Assembly (NCBI GenBank): GCA_021730635.1
Contig: JAJNNC010000014.1
Span: forward strand, 62,001 to 126,000
Source of the DNA: Catalimonadaceae bacterium JC749
GTDB taxonomy: Bacteria; Bacteroidota; Bacteroidia; Cytophagales; Cyclobacteriaceae
Direction: 5' to 3'
Length of the DNA stretch: 64,000 nt
This document shows, one piece after another, positions 1-9,446 of the stretch (position 1 is its first letter; every line of letters begins with the position of its first letter). The notes under the pieces were generated by a model. It saw only the letters and a program-made list of their open reading frames with translations. It did no database searches and was not told the origin of the DNA. The position numbers and the translations under genes are program-made.

Positions 1-693
1 ATCATTATCAGCGATGACGGAAGGGGTATCCACAAAGAAAATATTGTCAGGAAAGCTATTGCCCAGGGTTTGGTTTCCTCAGAAGCCGCATTGAATGATG
101 AAGACATTTATCAGTTAATTTTTCATGCCGGTCTTTCCACCGCCTCACAGGTGTCTGAAATTTCCGGACGGGGTGTTGGCATGGATGTGGTAAAACAAAA
201 GATCCACGAACTTCGCGGAAATATCTCTATCAAAAGCCAGCCGGAAATCGGAACTGCTTTCCATATCAAGTTGCCCCTGTCACGATCCATCATAGAAGGG
301 TTGTTAGTCAATGTTGCTGAAACACGTTATGTGATCCCGCTCAATATGGTAGATCGTATTGACCGCATACCCTACCAGGCACTTGAGAGGCAGAATTATG
401 TGAACAAGACAGTAGTGGTGAATGAAGAACCCCTGTCAGTACTCTCCATCAGAGAGGAATTTCATCATGATCACCAACCTCCAAAAACTTCGGATATCAT
501 CTCTGTCACGCTTGAAGGTATCAAAAAAGGGATTGCCGTAGATCGTATAGAAGGAAAAATACAGGCCGTTCTTAAACCTTTAAGTGAAGTATATCAACAA
601 CAGGATTTTATTGTGGGCAGCACCATCCTGGGCGACGGTAGCCTTGCGCTGGTATTGGATCCTCAGCGAATATTTAATCTTTCAAAAAGTTAA
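1..693 (+). CDS. cheA: Chemotaxis histidine kinase CheA, C-terminal part (cut by window start)
   Basis: The reading frame is open from base 1, so the start, the phosphotransfer domain and the dimerisation domain lie outside the window. The visible 230 residues begin inside the HATPase domain: the G1-type box DDGRGI is at residues 5-10 and the second glycine box GRGVGMDVV at residues 56-64. A CheW-like regulatory domain fills about residues 95-230 and would bind CheW and the receptor array. CheA autophosphorylates on His in response to receptor state and passes the phosphate to CheY and CheB. It is 15 bp from cheW and heads a cheA-cheW-mcp-cheR-cheB run. A TTG at 70 is internal and is not a start. 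Family assignment is secure; completeness cannot be judged. Confidence 0.94.
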   Translation: MIISDDGRGIHKENIVRKAIAQGLVSSEAALNDEDIYQLIFHAGLSTASQVSEISGRGVGMDVVKQKIHELRGNISIKSQPEIGTAFHIKLPLSRSIIEGLLVNVAETRYVIPLNMVDRIDRIPYQALERQNYVNKTVVVNEEPLSVLSIREEFHHDHQPPKTSDIISVTLEGIKKGIAVDRIEGKIQAVLKPLSEVYQQQDFIVGSTILGDGSLALVLDPQRIFNLSKS

Positions 694-708
694 CTCCTCT
701 GTATACTC

Positions 709-1191
709 ATGAATAACAGCCACGAATCCAAACCCTATCTGACATTCTCCTTGGGAGACGAAAAATTTGCCATTAGTATAAATTTTGTGCAAGAGGTAGT
801 GGAGATTGGGCAATATACCAAGGTGCCTCGTAGTCCTGATTATATGCTGGGCATCATTAATCTGCGGGGGAAGGTACTCCCCTTACTGGATACTAAACTT
901 AAACTGGGCTTACCCAAAACAGTAATCTCCAAGAAAAGCCGCATTATGGTGCTTGACCTGCAGGGTTATGAAGACAGAAACCTCCAGATAGGGGCGCTGG
1001 TAGATTTGGCAAAGGAAGTTATTGAAATTAAGGAAAATGAAATACAGGAAGCACCAGATTTTCAAAATTCCCAAGCCTCAGCACCTGTGACCGGTATACT
1101 GAACAACCAGGGAGATATTACCTTGATCATGGATGTTGAAAAAGTATTTTCAGTACAAGATATTATGCAAATTAAACAATCTGTCGCCTGA
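709..1191 (+). CDS. cheW: Chemotaxis adaptor protein CheW
   Basis: This 160-residue protein is a single CheW domain of normal length. It couples receptors (MCPs) to CheA in the cytoplasmic signalling array. Family features seen are the opening YLTFSLGDEKFAI, the segment VPRSPDYMLGIINLRGKVLPLLD in the middle (typical 'G-I-x-N-L-R-G' turn near residues 47-53), and a C-terminal VTGILNNQGDITLIMDVEKV. The ATG at 709 is 15 bp after cheA and is the natural start. The next gene, mcp, begins 24 bp after its stop, which fits one transcript. Nothing unusual is seen in it. Confidence 0.95.
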   Translation: MNNSHESKPYLTFSLGDEKFAISINFVQEVVEIGQYTKVPRSPDYMLGIINLRGKVLPLLDTKLKLGLPKTVISKKSRIMVLDLQGYEDRNLQIGALVDLAKEVIEIKENEIQEAPDFQNSQASAPVTGILNNQGDITLIMDVEKVFSVQDIMQIKQSVA

Positions 1192-1215
1192 GGCCAGCAC
1201 CATAAATTTAGACAT

Positions 1216-3357
1216 ATGATTAGAAATCTTACCATTCGTAAAAAGCTGATTTCAGCCTTTTCATTATTAATCTTATTGATGATTGTGATTTTCACAATAG
1301 CATTCCTGAGGATTAGGGATATGAATGAACGTATCAGTGAGATCACAGATGTGACTTCCCACAAGGTACTGTTAATTGGTCAGATCAAACATGATATTAC
1401 GGCAATTTCCAGAGATCAAAAAAATCTGATTGCTCAGGTTGATGAACAAAAAATGGCTGACATCGGCCGGGGTATAGAGAAAAATATCAAAATCATCAAC
1501 GATAATATAGCCAAACTGGAAGCTCTCAGTGAGGGTGAAATGCTCTCATTAATCAAATCACTCAAGGATGTGCTGGAAGATTACTTTGATGTGAACCAGA
1601 ATATCCAGACCATCGCACTACAAAATTCAGAAATGAAGGCTGAAATTATTTCTGATAATGAAGGGAAGGCTGCTTTTGAAAAAGTGATGCAAACCCTCAA
1701 TTTACTCGCTGGTCAGTCTTCTTCAAAAGATGTTTCTGCCCTTCTATTTGAATTAAAAGAATTCATCAGTCAGATCAACAGTATTGAAAAAGATTTAATC
1801 ATTGCCAAATCCACAGATGATTTAAACAAGCACCTGATGCAGGTCGCTGAAGCAGAACAAAATTATGAGCGGGTAACCGGGTTGCTGGAACAAAAACTGA
1901 GCGGGGAGGCTAAAAATATTTTTAATAAACTTCAGCTTCAGTTCAATAATTACTACAACCTCCATCTCCAGGTTCGTAATCTTGCCAAAACGAACTCCAG
2001 CGGTCAGGCTGAAGAACTTTCTACCACCTTGGGCGAACAGTTGGATGAACAGGCTGATGAGGTCATCGCTCAGATCAACACCATGATCAATAACCAGATG
2101 GAAAAAGATCGCACGGATACCGATGAGATGTATGAGAACGCGATGATGTCTATTCTGACTGTCATTTTTATTGCCATTTTAGCAGGCAGTACGGTAGCCA
2201 TATGGTTGCTGAAAGATGTGACAGACTCATTGAATGTTGCGACTACTGCCATTAAAAAAGTAGCGTCTGGAGATTTTTCTGCTGATGTAAAGACAGACAA
2301 AGCAGATGAGATTGGGTTGATGTTGAAAGAGCTTCAATATATGATTGAAAAACTAAGAAGCAGTGTAGCAGTAGCCCAGCAAGTATCAAAAGGTGATCTT
2401 ACTATTGATTTTAAAGCACAGAAAAACCATGGCGGTGAATTGGATGAAGCCCTGGAAGCTATGGTAGCCAATCTGCGAAGCATTGCTACCACTATCTATA
2501 ATGGCGCTGAAAATGTAGCTTCTGCAAGCCAACAGCTTAGTAGTGCTTCACTACAAATGTCCCAAGGAGCCCAGGAGCAGGCAAGTGCTTCTGAAGAAAT
2601 TTCTTCATCTATGGAAGAAATGGCTGCCAATATCCAGCAGAATACAGATAATTCCAGGGAGACTGAAAAGATTGCCAATAAGGCGGTAAAAGATATACAG
2701 GTCAGTAGTCAGGCGGTAGCCGAAACAGTGGATGCTATCACACTGATTGCTGAAAAAATTGCCATTATTGAAGAGATCGCTTCTAAAACTGATTTGCTGG
2801 CGCTTAATGCCGCCGTGGAGGCGGCCCGGGCCGGTGAGCATGGCAAAGGTTTTGCCGTGGTAGCTGCAGAAGTACGTAAGCTTGCCGAAAAAAGTCAGAA
2901 AGCCGCAGCTGAAATAACAGAAATCTCCGGAAAAACGGTAAAAGCTGCCCAGGAGTCGAAAAGTCTATTACTCAATACCCTGCCTGATATTAACAAAACA
3001 GCTCAATTGGTACAAGAGATTGCAGCCAGCAGTCTGGAACAAAATACAGGGGCTGAACAGGTGAATGCTGCCATACAGCAATTATCTCAGGTAACCCAGG
3101 GGAATGCCACGGCAGCAGAAGAAATGTCATCCAATGCGGAGGAACTCAATAGCCAGGCCGAAGAGCTAAAGACTGCCATCAGTTATTTTAACATAGATGA
3201 GAAAAGAAGTTCTAGGGTATACAAATCCAGAAGCAGGGCCAGACTCAAGACGGCCTATCCGGAATCTTCTTCAGTTTCTACAGGTCAAGTAGAGGCTACA
3301 GGCTTCAACTTAACGCTGGATGATGGGCCTTCTGATAGCGAATTTACTGAACTCTAA
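1216..3357 (+). CDS. Methyl-accepting chemotaxis protein
   Basis: The protein has 713 residues. A first membrane segment lies near residues 12-32, followed by a helical sensor region of about 275 residues of the four-helix-bundle type, a second membrane segment near 309-332, a HAMP domain just after it (about 333-390), and a long coiled-coil signalling domain. The highly conserved hairpin tip, with [18 protein letters not shown] and [14 protein letters not shown], falls near residues 520-560. Gln/Glu-rich stretches on both sides (for example [19 protein letters not shown]) are plausible methylation sites for the CheR and CheB encoded downstream. The sensor lies in the periplasm; its ligand cannot be read from sequence. 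The C-terminal tail (about 60 residues, Ser/Arg rich) ends in EFTEL and lacks the NWETF-type pentapeptide that tethers CheR and CheB in some receptors. Confidence 0.95.
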   Translation: MIRNLTIRKKLISAFSLLILLMIVIFTIAFLRIRDMNERISEITDVTSHKVLLIGQIKHDITAISRDQKNLIAQVDEQKMADIGRGIEKNIKIINDNIAKLEALSEGEMLSLIKSLKDVLEDYFDVNQNIQTIALQNSEMKAEIISDNEGKAAFEKVMQTLNLLAGQSSSKDVSALLFELKEFISQINSIEKDLIIAKSTDDLNKHLMQVAEAEQNYERVTGLLEQKLSGEAKNIFNKLQLQFNNYYNLHLQVRNLAKTNSSGQAEELSTTLGEQLDEQADEVIAQINTMINNQMEKDRTDTDEMYENAMMSILTVIFIAILAGSTVAIWLLKDVTDSLNVATTAIKKVASGDFSADVKTDKADEIGLMLKELQYMIEKLRSSVAVAQQVSKGDLTIDFKAQKNHGGELDEALEAMVANLRSIATTIYNGAENVASASQQLSSASLQMSQGAQEQASASEEISSSMEEMAANIQQNTDNSRETEKIANKAVKDIQVSSQAVAETVDAITLIAEKIAIIEEIASKTDLLALNAAVEAARAGEHGKGFAVVAAEVRKLAEKSQKAAAEITEISGKTVKAAQESKSLLLNTLPDINKTAQLVQEIAASSLEQNTGAEQVNAAIQQLSQVTQGNATAAEEMSSNAEELNSQAEELKTAISYFNIDEKRSSRVYKSRSRARLKTAYPESSSVSTGQVEATGFNLTLDDGPSDSEFTEL

Positions 3358-3440
3358 ATGAAGCTGACCTTCTCTTTATTCACCTGTAATGCTCCTTCCA
3401 GGTGAGTAAAGAGAAAACGTATACTGATTGTGCTGACAAT

Positions 3441-4280
3441 ATGAATCCATTGCCTATTGTCCAGATGGATGAAGAAAGCTTTGCCAGGCTTAGCAGCTTT
3501 ATCACTCAAAACTATGGAATCAAGCTCCCGATTGCTAAAAAATCCATGCTGGAAAGCCGCCTTAATAAAAAGGTTAAAAGTCTTGGCATGCGCTCCTATA
3601 AGGAATTCCTCGATTTTATTTTTACTGATAAAGGCAGGCAAACAGAGCTTTATCAGGTCATAGACCTGATTACTACAAACAAAACAGATTTTTTTCGGGA
3701 ACCGGCACATTTTCAATATCTGACATTAAATTTTCTTCCCCAATACCAGCTCATCCATAAACGCAATAATATTAAAATATGGTCTGCCGGGTGTTCAACG
3801 GGTGAAGAACCTTATACACTGGTGATGGTATTGGAAGAGTATAAAAGACGCCATCCGGAATTAACCTATACGCTCATGGCGAGCGATATTTCTGTACGGG
3901 TCATCCAGGCAGCCTATCAGGGAATTTATGACATAGAAAAAATTCATCGAATACCCATAGAACTTCAGCGGAATTACTTCCTGCGAAGCAGGAACAATCC
4001 TCATATAGTGAGAATTAAGCCTATCTACAGAAAAAAAATCAGCTACAAAAGGATCAACCTGATGGATCATCAGTATGGTTTGGGAAAAGGGGATTATGAC
4101 ATCATTTTCTGCCGCAATGTGTTGATTTATTTTAATAGAAATAAGCAGGAAGAAGTCATCGGAAAGTTTTGTCATTGTTTACGCCCAGGCGGTTTATTAT
4201 TACTAGGCCACAGTGAGTCTATTATGGATATGCAGCTTCCACTGACACAGCTGCGCCCTACCGTTTATCAAAGAGTTTAA
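3441..4280 (+). CDS. cheR: Chemotaxis protein methyltransferase CheR
   Basis: CheR transfers methyl groups from S-adenosylmethionine to glutamates of the receptor. From ATG 3441 the product has 279 residues, the usual CheR length. The N-terminal helical domain is followed by the methyltransferase domain with the SAM-binding segment IWSAGCSTGEEPYTLVM and the FCRNVLIYF motif; a closing GGLLLLGHSES is also typical. The frame extends upstream to a GTG at 3402 (292 residues), but the ATG sits closer to the conserved start of the fold and I prefer it; neither has a clear ribosome-binding site. It lies after mcp and before cheB, its functional opposite. Confidence 0.94.
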   Translation: MNPLPIVQMDEESFARLSSFITQNYGIKLPIAKKSMLESRLNKKVKSLGMRSYKEFLDFIFTDKGRQTELYQVIDLITTNKTDFFREPAHFQYLTLNFLPQYQLIHKRNNIKIWSAGCSTGEEPYTLVMVLEEYKRRHPELTYTLMASDISVRVIQAAYQGIYDIEKIHRIPIELQRNYFLRSRNNPHIVRIKPIYRKKISYKRINLMDHQYGLGKGDYDIIFCRNVLIYFNRNKQEEVIGKFCHCLRPGGLLLLGHSESIMDMQLPLTQLRPTVYQRV

Positions 4281-4338
4281 GTCGTGTTATCCTGCTACCG
4301 TTACCCTCTAAAATTAACCTCATCAAAGGCAAAAAAGC

Positions 4339-5400
4339 ATGAAGTCTATCAAAGTTCTTATCATTGATGATTCTGCCCTTGTCAGACAAACACTGACTTC
4401 TATTATACAATCAGATTCTCAATTGGAAGTGATAGGGGCTGTTGCTGATCCTTTTTTTGCTGTACAAAAGATCAGGAAGAATATTCCTGATGTAATCACC
4501 CTGGACATAGAAATGCCTAGAATGGATGGGCTCACATTTCTCAAAGCCCTGATGGCACAATGCCCGGTACCTGTGGTAGTGATTTCCAGCTTAACCCAGC
4601 AAGGAAGCCAGTTGGCGCTTCGTGCCCTGGAACTGGGCGCTGTGGACATTATCGCAAAGTCGGAGATAAAAAATACAAAAGAACATCTGGAAGCTTCTAC
4701 CATCAAAATTATTGATGCTATCAAAGGGGCTCATATGGTTTCAGTCAAACGGTTGGCCTTGCGTCAGCGTCAGTCCCAGTCCATGCCAGTCAGTAAGAGT
4801 AGTCCCTCCAGTCCGCCTATGCCTCTCTATAAAACAACAGACAAAGTTATTGCCGTAGGTGCTTCCACAGGTGGCACAGAAGCATTAAGGTTTTTGCTCC
4901 AAAATGTGCAGGCCAACTGCCCTGGAATCCTCATCGTTCAGCATATGCCTGCAGGCTTTACCCGGTCTTTTGCAAACCAGGTGAATACATTTTGCGAAAT
5001 TACTGTCAAAGAGGCCACGGAAGGAGAAAGAGTAATGCGCGGGCATGCTTATATTTCTCCCGGTGATAAACACATGATGCTCACCCGAAGCGGAGCTCAG
5101 TATATTATTCGTTTGGGTGACGGAGAGTTGGTAAACAGACATAAACCTTCGGTGGATGTTTTATTTGATTCTGTAGCCCAAAATGCAGGACAAAATGCCC
5201 TGGGAATTATAATGACAGGTATGGGAAAAGATGGTGCTAACGGATTATTGCATATGAAGGAGGCGGGAGCTAAAACCATGGCCCAGGATGAAAACTCATG
5301 TGTGGTATTTGGAATGCCCAAAGAAGCAATCCGGATAGGGGCTGCAGATCAAGTGGTTCCTCTCAGTGATTTGCCAAAAAAGATTTTAGCTTATTCCTAA
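4339..5400 (+). CDS. cheB: Chemotaxis response regulator protein-glutamate methylesterase CheB
   Basis: CheB removes methyl groups from (and deamidates) receptor glutamates and so resets sensitivity. The 353 residues comprise a receiver domain (about 1-122; acidic pocket D10-D11, phospho-acceptor D56 in TLDIEMPRMDG), a linker rich in Ser, Pro and Gln (about 138-163), and the methylesterase domain (about 168-350). The catalytic triad is visible as S176 in VGASTGG, H202 in QHMPAG and D298 in GMGKDGANG. The gene closes the chemotaxis run, 58 bp after cheR. No cheY or cheD lies in the window, so the output regulator must be encoded elsewhere or upstream of cheA. Confidence 0.96.
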   Translation: MKSIKVLIIDDSALVRQTLTSIIQSDSQLEVIGAVADPFFAVQKIRKNIPDVITLDIEMPRMDGLTFLKALMAQCPVPVVVISSLTQQGSQLALRALELGAVDIIAKSEIKNTKEHLEASTIKIIDAIKGAHMVSVKRLALRQRQSQSMPVSKSSPSSPPMPLYKTTDKVIAVGASTGGTEALRFLLQNVQANCPGILIVQHMPAGFTRSFANQVNTFCEITVKEATEGERVMRGHAYISPGDKHMMLTRSGAQYIIRLGDGELVNRHKPSVDVLFDSVAQNAGQNALGIIMTGMGKDGANGLLHMKEAGAKTMAQDENSCVVFGMPKEAIRIGAADQVVPLSDLPKKILAYS

Positions 5401-5572
5401 CTTCAGAGACAACACAAATCAGATACTGTACACTCCTGACTGAAAGTCTTTTCTGTCAGCGCTTCCGAAAGGGATGTGATAGTAGTTTTTGCCCAACAAT
5501 CCGCTGTCAAATCAGCATATTGTTTGGTCTACTTGTAATCTGTGAAAATCAATACCATTGTACAGGCTTTCA

Positions 5573-6049
5573 TTATGGGGTGCTTTCATTGCCATTCCAG
5601 ATATCATGCGTCGTTTTCCAGGAACCATCGGCTTGCCGTTGCAAAATATTCAGGTATTTGGCAGTAGAAGTTACAGACTCACCCCCTGCTTTGGGTTTTA
5701 ATATTACTTCGGCAAACCCCCGTCCGTACGCTAAATCACCTTCTACTTTTACCTCATCGTAGTAACTGTTCAGAGAAGTTTCATACTGGTCAAAAATGGA
5801 TTGATAGTAAGCCTGTACCGCCTCTTTTCCCTGGGAAGCTGGCTGGCCTGGCGCCATCAACAGGGCGTCATCGGTAAAATGGATGGCAATATTGGCCGCA
5901 TTGCCTTCATTGAAAGCTACCGCTCTGGCCTTGCTCATGGCTTCAATGGCAGCGATATCCTGCTCTTCCGTAGCGGAGGATGGGTCGCAACTGTATACTA
6001 CCAATAAACCGAAAAGCATAAAAGCCCATAAAAAGAACTTCTGAATCAT
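5573..6049 (-). CDS. SnoaL/DUF4440-like lipoprotein
   Basis: The product of the ATG at 6049 is 158 residues: a signal peptide MIQKFFLWAFMLFGLLVV ending in a lipobox-like VVYSC, then a compact alpha+beta barrel of the NTF2/SnoaL type. Family-like features are the opening helix IAAIEAMSKARAVAFNEGN, the FTDDALLMAPGQP strand-turn, GKEAVQAYYQSIF, and the closing strands with DGSWKTTHDIWN. Proteins of this group (SgcJ/EcaC, DUF4440) are small pocket proteins with varied and mostly unknown roles. The frame continues upstream to 6118, but that start would bury the signal peptide. It faces cheB across a 172-bp convergent gap. Its Cys suggests anchoring to a membrane. No catalytic role can be claimed. 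Confidence 0.75.
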   Translation of the reverse strand: MIQKFFLWAFMLFGLLVVYSCDPSSATEEQDIAAIEAMSKARAVAFNEGNAANIAIHFTDDALLMAPGQPASQGKEAVQAYYQSIFDQYETSLNSYYDEVKVEGDLAYGRGFAEVILKPKAGGESVTSTAKYLNILQRQADGSWKTTHDIWNGNESTP

Positions 6050-6232
6050 ACCGCATAACAAAAAGGGAGTGTTCATGGGGGTAGCATTTTTGTGTGGTTC
6101 CACTATTGAATGCCGCAAATTTAACAGATTACTTAGACGAAATGCTGTATAAGCGTTTTTCCTTTCGCAAAAAATTTCTGCAGTGTCAAGGCAAGAAACA
6201 AGGAAAGCTTTTAATAAAAATCAGGCGCTTGG

Positions 6233-7078
6233 TCAATCTACTGGCGTATATTCGTATGTAAATCTTTCTTCTTCCACTTCGTTGTCATCATCCATATGTA
6301 TCGTCTTTTTCAGGGCCGACTGAATATAGCCTGAGGCATGATAGGCATAGGTGTAGGTTGTCACGTAATTGTCTTCAGCATCCGTTTCTTCTATCACGTT
6401 GTTGAGCCAGGGACGATTCAGCGCTTCATGAGGCAACACCCTGTAAGGATTCCGCTGATCATCATATCTCAAAGTGACTGTAGGCTGAGGAAAGAACTGA
6501 GAGCCATCGTCTGAAAGGTTCCATGTTTTTTTCTCAATGATGTTTCCATTCTCCCACTTATAATCAGTATAGCTGAAATTGAATAAGCCCAAACCAGGAA
6601 TATTCTGAAACTCACTCAAGCGGGTGGTCTCTAATCTTCCATTCAGCGTATAGACATTTTTTCGAAAGAGTTCTTCCGCAATTTTCTGATTGTTTTCGTT
6701 ATAATACAGCACGTAAATGAGTTTGGTCACTTCATCAGCTTCCCAGGTTAAGGTCTCATAGGCCGCCAACTGATGATCCACCTGCTGTCGGTACAGCTCT
6801 CGCCTGACCAGCTTGCTGTCCTGATCATAAAAATATAAATTATGTCTCAGAGGCTCAGAATTATGGATAGAGTGGGTAGTGATCTTAATGACTTCATGGT
6901 TGTCATTATACTCGTAAGTATCATACAGGGTATCGGCATCGTGAGTCACTTTTGTGAGCAAGACACTGGCTTCAGAAGGATCGCCAATCGTGCCGAGAGG
7001 CGTTACTGAATCTTTCTGGCAACCCAGAAAAAGCTGGCTGATACAAAGCATAACAGGCAGAATGTTTTTCATAGTCAT
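6233..7078 (-). CDS. Putative lipoprotein of unknown function
   Basis: This 281-residue protein begins MTMKNILPVMLCISQLFLGCQKD, a clear lipoprotein signal with the Cys near residue 20 (a start two codons later is equally possible). The rest is rich in Tyr, Asp, Asn and Glu and consists of short repeated beta-strand pairs such as DTYEYNDNHEVIKITTH and NLYFYDQDSKLVRREL. This pattern resembles the YD/DUF4595-like beta-repeat lipoproteins common in Bacteroidota, but I do not recognise an exact family. It is probably exported and tethered to a membrane. It reads in the same direction as the SnoaL-like gene, 183 bp away, and its start faces a 440-bp intergenic region. No function is proposed. Confidence 0.7.
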   Translation of the reverse strand: MTMKNILPVMLCISQLFLGCQKDSVTPLGTIGDPSEASVLLTKVTHDADTLYDTYEYNDNHEVIKITTHSIHNSEPLRHNLYFYDQDSKLVRRELYRQQVDHQLAAYETLTWEADEVTKLIYVLYYNENNQKIAEELFRKNVYTLNGRLETTRLSEFQNIPGLGLFNFSYTDYKWENGNIIEKKTWNLSDDGSQFFPQPTVTLRYDDQRNPYRVLPHEALNRPWLNNVIEETDAEDNYVTTYTYAYHASGYIQSALKKTIHMDDDNEVEEERFTYEYTPVD

Positions 7079-7519
7079 GGCTTATGAATAGCTATCCTTA
7101 TTGGTAAGGAAATTACTAAAGTTACCAATTATTTAGGAAACTCCGTATGCCTGGGGTTTTAATCTTGGATTGGATGCTTCGCTATCAAAAAATAGATTTG
7201 ATCATGCATGAAACATCATGGGAAGATGCGCTGTCGGTGTGTTACCACTTGCTATCTTCTGTAAGTTTGTTATTCCACTCCATAGATATAGCTGGTTATC
7301 GGCATAAGAGAATATCATTGGAAGGGTTTAGCATTTTTCGATAAAATGAAAAGAGCCTGATGGCTGCTCAGAAGATGTGTAGAAAGAAATGAATGGCGAA
7401 TACCTGTGGAAGGATACCGGAAGCATTGTAGCAGTTTTTTTCCAGAAAAATTATGGCTAACATAGCATAGACAAAGCAACTTTTCATATTTTAAACCCGC
7501 AATCTATTGGTCTACCTAC
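7079..7519. other. Intergenic region, 441 bp
   Basis: This stretch separates two divergent genes and should hold both promoters. A 65-codon reading frame at 7147-7344 has no signal, no family resemblance and a poor start context, and I do not accept it as a gene. I see no tRNA, convincing hairpin or repeat here. Confidence 0.5.
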
Positions 7520-9130
7520 ATGAAACACGAACCTATGAAACTGCTGGTTTTGGTGACTATTTCCTTTCACCTGATCCTTTTCTCTCCTTTTCTTTCGCTT
7601 GCGGCTCACCCTGACGTTCAACCTGGGGACCCTCCTCAGACCAAAGCCTTACCCCGGATAGCCATTGCCGGAATAGCCATAGAATCCAGTACCTTTTCGC
7701 CAGCCCTTACCCATGAAGAAGCTTTTCATGCCCGACAGGGTGAGGAGGTATTCAGCTATTATCCCTTTTTATCCCAGGACTCATTGTCCCGACGCCGGGC
7801 GCATTGGCTCCCTACCCTGGTAGGCCGTTCAATACCAGGGGGTGCTGTTACCCGGGAAGCCTATGAATCCCTGGTCCGGCAAACGCTTGACTTATTGAAA
7901 AAAAATGCTCCCTATGATGGCCTGTTTCTGGATATTCATGGCGCGATGAGTGTGGTAGGGCTAGATGATCCCGAAGGTGACTTGATCCTTAGGATTCGGG
8001 AAGTAGTGGGTAAGCAAACCATCATTTCTACCTCCATGGATTTACATGGGAATGTTTCATGGCGTCTGGCAGAAAATACGGATCTGATTACCTGCTATCG
8101 GATGGCCCCGCATGAAGATGCCCTGCAATCCAAGAAAAGGGCTGTAGAAAATCTTTTGTCCAGAATTGAAAGTGGAAAAGGTAAACCGGCTTATAAAGCC
8201 TGGATCCCTGTTCCTATCTTATTACCGGGTGAAAAAACAAGTACCCGCGTGGAACCGGGAAAGAGCTTGTATGCGGCGGTGGCACCAGCCGCAGCCCAGG
8301 AAGGCATTATTGATGCTGCGATCTGGATTGGCTATGCCTGGGCCGACGAACCTCGTAACCATGCTGTGGTGATGGTGACAGGAGATGATCAGGCAAAAGT
8401 AACCCGTACGGCCGAACAACTAGCCAAACGCTTCTGGGACGTCAGACATCAATTTGAGTTTGTGGCTCCCACTGGTTCTATTCATGAAAGTCTGGATAAG
8501 GCCCTGGCCAGCGATAAACATCCTTTCTTTATCAGTGATTCAGGAGACAACCCTACCGCCGGCGGAGCCGGTGACGTTACCTGGACTTTACAAGAAATAC
8601 TGGCTCGCCCCGAATTTAAAACTGACAAGGGACCCTCCCTGATCTATGCCTCTATTCCCGGTCCTGCATTGGTAGAAAAAGCTATCGCAGCAGGAGTGGG
8701 CGGAAAAGTAGACGCGTTGGCAGGGGCCGCCGTGGATGCTCGTTATGCCCCTCCCATCCGGTTGACAGGAACCGTAGAGGCCATAGAGCATGGTGACAGG
8801 GATGCGGAAACAGAAGTAGTGGTGAAGGTGGGAAGTGTACAGGTCATTGTTACCAAAAAGCGTAAGCCCTACCACTATGAGCGTGACTTTACCCGACTGG
8901 GACTGAACCCCCGGCAAACAGACATTGTCGTGGTCAAGATAGGTTATTTGGTGCCGGAGCTTTATGACATGAGGGCAGACTGGATACTGGCCCTGACTCC
9001 CGGTGGAGTAGATCAGGATTTGGAGCGTCTGGACTATCGCAGAATCAAAAGACCTATGTTTCCTTTAGACAAAGACATGAAGGAGCCGGATCTGAAGGCT
9101 CAGCTAGTGCCCTCTTCCGATAACCTTTGA
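7520..9130 (+). CDS. M81-family metallopeptidase, MlrC (microcystinase)-like, exported
   Basis: The 536-residue protein has an N-terminal signal peptide (hydrophobic segment about residues 7-28, cleavage near LAA). The mature part matches the M81/MlrC family end to end: an N-terminal metal-binding domain and a C-terminal MlrC_C domain starting near 305 with SDSGDNPTAGGAGDVTW. Zinc ligands known from MlrC are matched by E55 (IAIESSTFSP), H140 (LDIHGAM), D174 and H176 (SMDLHGN); the 34-residue H-to-D spacing is the same as in MlrC. The best-known member opens linearised microcystin, but the natural substrates of most homologues are unknown, so a toxin role should not be assumed. The gene stands alone, with long spacers on both sides. 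Confidence 0.88.
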   Translation: MKHEPMKLLVLVTISFHLILFSPFLSLAAHPDVQPGDPPQTKALPRIAIAGIAIESSTFSPALTHEEAFHARQGEEVFSYYPFLSQDSLSRRRAHWLPTLVGRSIPGGAVTREAYESLVRQTLDLLKKNAPYDGLFLDIHGAMSVVGLDDPEGDLILRIREVVGKQTIISTSMDLHGNVSWRLAENTDLITCYRMAPHEDALQSKKRAVENLLSRIESGKGKPAYKAWIPVPILLPGEKTSTRVEPGKSLYAAVAPAAAQEGIIDAAIWIGYAWADEPRNHAVVMVTGDDQAKVTRTAEQLAKRFWDVRHQFEFVAPTGSIHESLDKALASDKHPFFISDSGDNPTAGGAGDVTWTLQEILARPEFKTDKGPSLIYASIPGPALVEKAIAAGVGGKVDALAGAAVDARYAPPIRLTGTVEAIEHGDRDAETEVVVKVGSVQVIVTKKRKPYHYERDFTRLGLNPRQTDIVVVKIGYLVPELYDMRADWILALTPGGVDQDLERLDYRRIKRPMFPLDKDMKEPDLKAQLVPSSDNL

Positions 9131-9446
9131 TGTGAAGATGTAAAGCATTCAACTTCTGGCCATGATTCCAGGCAGTGGCTAGCACATCGGCTGTTTATCA
9201 ATCGATGCCAGGTTGGCGTTTGTCATCCCATGCTTATCCTGTGTATAGGAAGTACATAACCCAAAGGATCATGATCCACTTCTTGATCTAAAATACATCA
9301 TTTCAGCGAGATTTCTCTTCCCCACCCTTTTACCTACCGCCTACAAAACAGCGCTGTAAGAATTACAAATAGTTCCAACCATTGACTCATTCGCTGTGTC
9401 ACAGGAATGTATTAATCATTTTCTCACATTTAATTTTTTATGTTCT
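9131..9446. other. Intergenic region, 316 bp
   Basis: No gene, tRNA or strong hairpin is visible. The only weak structure is a GCCA/TGGC pair near 9159-9179, too short to call a terminator. Confidence 0.45.

Noticed and set aside
7147-7344. 65-codon open frame
   Set aside because: No family resemblance, no signal peptide, poor composition and no conserved context; treated as chance.
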